Source of the DNA: Streptomyces sp. NRRL WC-3605
GTDB lineage: Bacteria > Actinomycetota > Actinomycetes > Streptomycetales > Streptomycetaceae
Reading direction: 5' to 3'
NCBI RefSeq assembly: GCF_001509795.1
Contig: NZ_LLZN01000047.1
Coordinates: forward strand, 46,407-110,406
DNA: 64,000 nucleotides
The position numbers were made by a program, and so were the translations under genes. Positions 61,751 through 64,000 of the stretch are shown piece by piece; within the stretch, counting starts at the first letter, position 1, and the number at the start of each line of letters is the position of its first letter. The notes under the pieces were generated by a model. The model saw nothing but the letters and a program-made list of their open reading frames with translations. It ran no database searches and had not been told where the DNA came from.

Positions 61751-63334
61751 ATGACCGTTTTGGATGAGGCACCGGGTGAGCCGATCGACGCCCGTGGACG
61801 GACCGCCGAGCTGCACGAGATCCGTGCCCAGGCGCTGGCCGGCCCGAGCGAGAAGGCCACCGCGGCGCAGCACGCCAAGGGGAAGCTGACCGCCCGGGAG
61901 CGCATCGAGCTGCTCCTGGACCCCGGCACCTTCCGGGAGGTCGAGCAGCTGCGCCGGCACCGGGCCCAGGGCTTCGGCCTGGAGGCCAAGAAGCCGTACA
62001 CCGACGGTGTCATCACCGGCTGGGGCACGGTCGAGGGCCGCACGGTCTTCGTGTACGCGCACGACTTCCGGATCTTCGGCGGCGCGCTGGGCGAGGCCCA
62101 CGCCACCAAGATCCACAAGATCATGGACATGGCCATCGCGGCCGGTGCCCCGCTGGTCTCCCTGAACGACGGCGCCGGCGCCCGTATCCAGGAGGGCGTC
62201 TCCGCCCTCGCCGGGTACGGCGGCATCTTCCAGCGCAACACCAAGGCGTCCGGCGTCATCCCGCAGATCAGCGTGATGCTCGGCCCGTGCGCGGGCGGCG
62301 CGGCCTACAGCCCCGCCCTCACGGACTTCGTGTTCATGGTCCGCGACACCTCGCAGATGTTCATCACCGGCCCCGACGTGGTGAAGGCGGTGACGGGGGA
62401 GGAGATCACCCAGAACGGCCTGGGCGGCGCCGACGTGCACGCCGAGACCTCCGGCGTCTGCCACTTCGCGTACGACGACGAGGAGACGTGCATCGCCGAG
62501 GTGCGCTACCTCCTGTCCCTGCTCCCGCAGAACAACCGCGAGAACCCGCCCCGGGTGGAGCCGTCGGACGCCGCGGACCGCCGCAGCGAGACGCTCCTCG
62601 ACCTGGTGCCGGCCGACGGCAACCGGCCGTACGACATGACCAAGGTCATCGAGGAGATCGTCGACGACGGCGAGTACCTGGAGGTCCACGAGCGCTGGGC
62701 GCGGAACATCATCTGCGCGCTGGCCCGGCTCGACGGCCAGGTCGTCGGCATCGTCGCCAACCAGCCCCAGACGCTGGCGGGCGTGCTCGACATCGAGGCG
62801 TCCGAGAAGGCCGCCCGCTTCGTGCAGATGTGCGACGCCTTCAACATCCCGATCATCACCTTCCTGGACGTCCCCGGCTTCCTCCCGGGCGTCGACCAGG
62901 AGCACGGCGGCATCATCCGCCACGGCGCCAAGCTGCTGTACGCCTACTGCAACGCGACCGTGCCCCGGATCTCCCTGATCCTGCGCAAGGCGTACGGCGG
63001 CGCGTACATCGTCATGGACAGCCAGTCCATCGGCGCCGACCTCACCTACGCCTGGCCGACCAACGAGATCGCCGTGATGGGCGCCGAGGGCGCCGCCAAC
63101 GTCATCTTCCGGCGGCAGATCGCCGAGGCCGAGGACCCCGAGGCCATGCGGGCGCGCATGGTCAAGGAGTACAAGTCCGAGCTGATGCACCCGTACTACG
63201 CGGCCGAGCGGGGCCTGGTCGACGACGTGATCGACCCCTCCGAGACCCGCGAGGTCCTCGCCCGCTCCCTGGCGATGCTGCACACCAAGCACGCCGACCT
63301 GCCGTCCCGCAAGCACGGCAACCCTCCGCAGTAA
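61751..63334 (+). CDS. pccB: Propionyl-CoA carboxylase beta (carboxyltransferase) subunit
   Basis: A 527-residue carboxyltransferase that moves CO2 from biotin to propionyl-CoA (and possibly acetyl-CoA), making methylmalonyl-CoA for polyketides and odd-chain lipids. Motifs: AKGKLTARERIELLLDPGTF, ARIQEGVSALAGYGGIFQRN, PQISVMLGPCAGGAAYSPALTDFVFMV (acyl-CoA binding), and LRKAYGGAYIVMDSQSIGADLTYAWPTNEIAVMGAEGAANVIF (biotin binding). The Asp residue that governs propionyl versus acetyl preference lies in DVPGFLPGVDQE. TAAGGT upstream indicates a leaderless start. It is followed 45 bases later by the epsilon subunit gene, as in S. coelicolor. Confidence 0.93.
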   Translation: MTVLDEAPGEPIDARGRTAELHEIRAQALAGPSEKATAAQHAKGKLTARERIELLLDPGTFREVEQLRRHRAQGFGLEAKKPYTDGVITGWGTVEGRTVFVYAHDFRIFGGALGEAHATKIHKIMDMAIAAGAPLVSLNDGAGARIQEGVSALAGYGGIFQRNTKASGVIPQISVMLGPCAGGAAYSPALTDFVFMVRDTSQMFITGPDVVKAVTGEEITQNGLGGADVHAETSGVCHFAYDDEETCIAEVRYLLSLLPQNNRENPPRVEPSDAADRRSETLLDLVPADGNRPYDMTKVIEEIVDDGEYLEVHERWARNIICALARLDGQVVGIVANQPQTLAGVLDIEASEKAARFVQMCDAFNIPIITFLDVPGFLPGVDQEHGGIIRHGAKLLYAYCNATVPRISLILRKAYGGAYIVMDSQSIGADLTYAWPTNEIAVMGAEGAANVIFRRQIAEAEDPEAMRARMVKEYKSELMHPYYAAERGLVDDVIDPSETREVLARSLAMLHTKHADLPSRKHGNPPQ

Positions 63335-63379
63335 CCCACCGGTATCCGTGCGGAAACCTCATCCATGGAGACTGAGCCC

Positions 63380-63571
63380 ATGAACGTCCCTGACATCCGC
63401 GTCGAGAAGGGCCACGCCGAGCCCGAGGAAGTCGCCGCCATCACGGCGATCCTCCTGGCCCGCGCCGCCGCCCGGCCCGCCGCCGCCCCGGCCCACCGGG
63501 GCCGCCCGAAGGCCGGCTGGCGCCGCCTGGAGCGCGAGGGCGGCTTCCGCGCCCCCCACAGCTGGCGCTGA
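63380..63571 (+). CDS. pccE: Acyl-CoA carboxylase epsilon subunit
   Basis: A 63-residue protein: MNVPDIRVEKGHAEPEEVAAITAILLARAAARPAA, then HRGRPKAGWRRLEREGGFRAPHSWR. The pattern VxKGxAxPEEVAAxxAxL ... W ... FxxPxSWR is that of actinobacterial acyl-CoA carboxylase epsilon subunits (PccE), which enhance assembly with the biotinylated alpha subunit. The ATG at 63380 has GGAG 8-9 bases upstream; the upstream ATG at 63365 lacks a site. The alpha subunit gene is not in this window. Confidence 0.88.
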   Translation: MNVPDIRVEKGHAEPEEVAAITAILLARAAARPAAAPAHRGRPKAGWRRLEREGGFRAPHSWR

Positions 63572-63585
63572 GCCCGCGAAACCAA

Positions 63586-63620
63586 CCGAAGGGCCCCTCT
63601 CCCGGAGAGGGGCCCTTCGG
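63586..63620 (+). terminator. Terminator after pccE
   Basis: A perfect 16-base stem (63586-63601 with 63605-63620) and a 3-base loop. Confidence 0.85.
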
Positions 63621-63687
63621 CGTCCCTGAGGGGCGTCTGGGGCCGCGCGGCGGGCGAGGCCGGCACAAGGGCGGCCGCCGCAGCGCG

Positions 63688-63732
63688 AAAGGGCTGCCCC
63701 GGACGGTGAGGAACCGTCCGGGGCAGCCCTTT
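63688..63732. terminator. Terminator of the cvnD-end gene
   Basis: A perfect 20-base stem (63688-63707 with 63713-63732) with a short loop, downstream of the minus-strand gene end. Confidence 0.85.
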
Positions 63733-63750
63733 GCCTGTCGTGTCCCGTGT

Positions 63751-64000
63751 CTAGCGCAGCCGCGCCATCAGCGCGTGCTCCACGAGCGTGATCAGCGCCG
63801 ACTTGGCGTCCGCGCGGTGCCGGGCGTCGGTCGTGATGATCGGGGTGTCGGGGCCGATCTGCAGCGCCTCGCGCACCTCGTCCGGGTTGTACGGCTGGTT
63901 GCCGTCGAAGCCGTTGAGGGCGATGACGAAGGGCAGGCCGCTGTTCTCGAAGTAGTCGACCGCGGGGAAGCAGTCGGCGAGACGGCGGGTGTCCACCAGC
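63751..64000 (-). CDS. cvnD: CvnD-type GTPase (conservon), C-terminal part only
   Basis: The gene enters the window from the right; its last 82 residues are visible, ending at 63751. Sequence: VDTRRLADCFPAVDYFENSGLPFVIALNGFDGNQPYNPDEVREALQIGPDTPIITTDARHRADAKSALITLVEHALMARLR. The ALNGFDG segment corresponds to the NKxD-like motif and ITTDARHR to the switch/G5 region of the actinobacterial MglA-like (CvnD) GTPases. These are the fourth component of conservons (sensor kinase-like CvnA, CvnB, CvnC, CvnD). In S. coelicolor a conservon follows pccE at this place, so the remaining components are expected just outside the window. Confidence 0.8.
   Translation of the reverse strand, partial: LVDTRRLADCFPAVDYFENSGLPFVIALNGFDGNQPYNPDEVREALQIGPDTPIITTDARHRADAKSALITLVEHALMARLR

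Overview
This is a high-GC (roughly 72%) actinobacterial chromosome segment. Codon third positions are almost always G or C, there are many GTG starts (and one TTG), many TANNNT hexamers sit 5-8 bases before a start codon (leaderless mRNAs), and the content is typical Streptomyces core genome: gatCAB, ligA, a GGDEF-EAL protein of the RmdB type, ilvB-ilvN-ilvC-serA, leuB, ilvE, cimA, pccB-pccE and the edge of a conservon. Gene order agrees with what I recall of the S. coelicolor SCO5485-SCO5541 region. No rRNA, tRNA, CRISPR array, complete insertion sequence or prophage was seen.

Layout. 1-9.2 kb: an esterase fragment, a thioesterase, a TetR regulator with operator-like repeats, small membrane proteins, then tRNA/sulfur functions (cysteine desulfurase and MnmA), a Tat-type cell-wall amidase, hydrolase, DUF427, LOG-family and SDR proteins, and a MetE-like methionine synthase. 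9.2-17.8 kb: ligA, a membrane GGDEF-EAL protein, and a gatC-gatA-(80-aa membrane protein)-gatB operon whose 5' region carries a palindromic mobile element. 17.8-29.3 kb: methyltransferase, MMPL exporter, GNAT acetyltransferase, a large ATP-dependent LuxR regulator, a sugar dehydrogenase-like lipoprotein, an aldo/keto reductase and a 2-hydroxyacid dehydrogenase. 29.4-38.4 kb: a second membrane c-di-GMP protein, then ilvB (with attenuator leader), ilvN, ilvC and serA. 38.4-45.4 kb: an MFS exporter with its TetR regulator, and the proline catabolic pair (proline dehydrogenase and P5C dehydrogenase) with a divergent PucR-type regulator. 45.4-55.7 kb: leuB, ilvE, a permease/urease-like/deiminase/TetR cluster, and cimA with its own attenuator leader. 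55.7-64 kb: a TPM-domain membrane protein, a trypsin (SprT type), a frameshifted gene remnant, a YceI protein, a family 8 polysaccharide lyase, pccB, pccE and the C-terminal end of a CvnD GTPase.

How the genes work together. IlvB/IlvN, IlvC, IlvE, LeuB and CimA cover much of branched-chain amino acid synthesis in about 22 kb. Two of these units (ilvB and cimA) have short leader peptides rich in branched-chain codons followed by Rho-independent terminators. leuB instead has an inverted repeat reaching its -35 region. SerA supplies serine. Proline dehydrogenase and P5C dehydrogenase degrade proline to glutamate.

The most unusual locus is 47.9-53.8 kb. It holds an NCS1-type permease, a fused urease gamma/beta subunit, a urease alpha homologue that keeps all metal ligands but has lost the flap cysteine and the normal substrate-loop sequence, an agmatine deiminase-like enzyme with a complete catalytic set, and a TetR regulator. 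There are no urease accessory genes. Paired operator-like palindromes lie in the divergent promoter. I infer a guanidino-to-ureido-to-amine pathway rather than plain urea hydrolysis.

Three palindromic MITE-like elements with TA/CTAG boundaries (13.9, 47.8 and 51.9 kb) lie at gene borders. One separates the urease alpha homologue from the deiminase, which would otherwise start about 8 bases after the urease stop codon.
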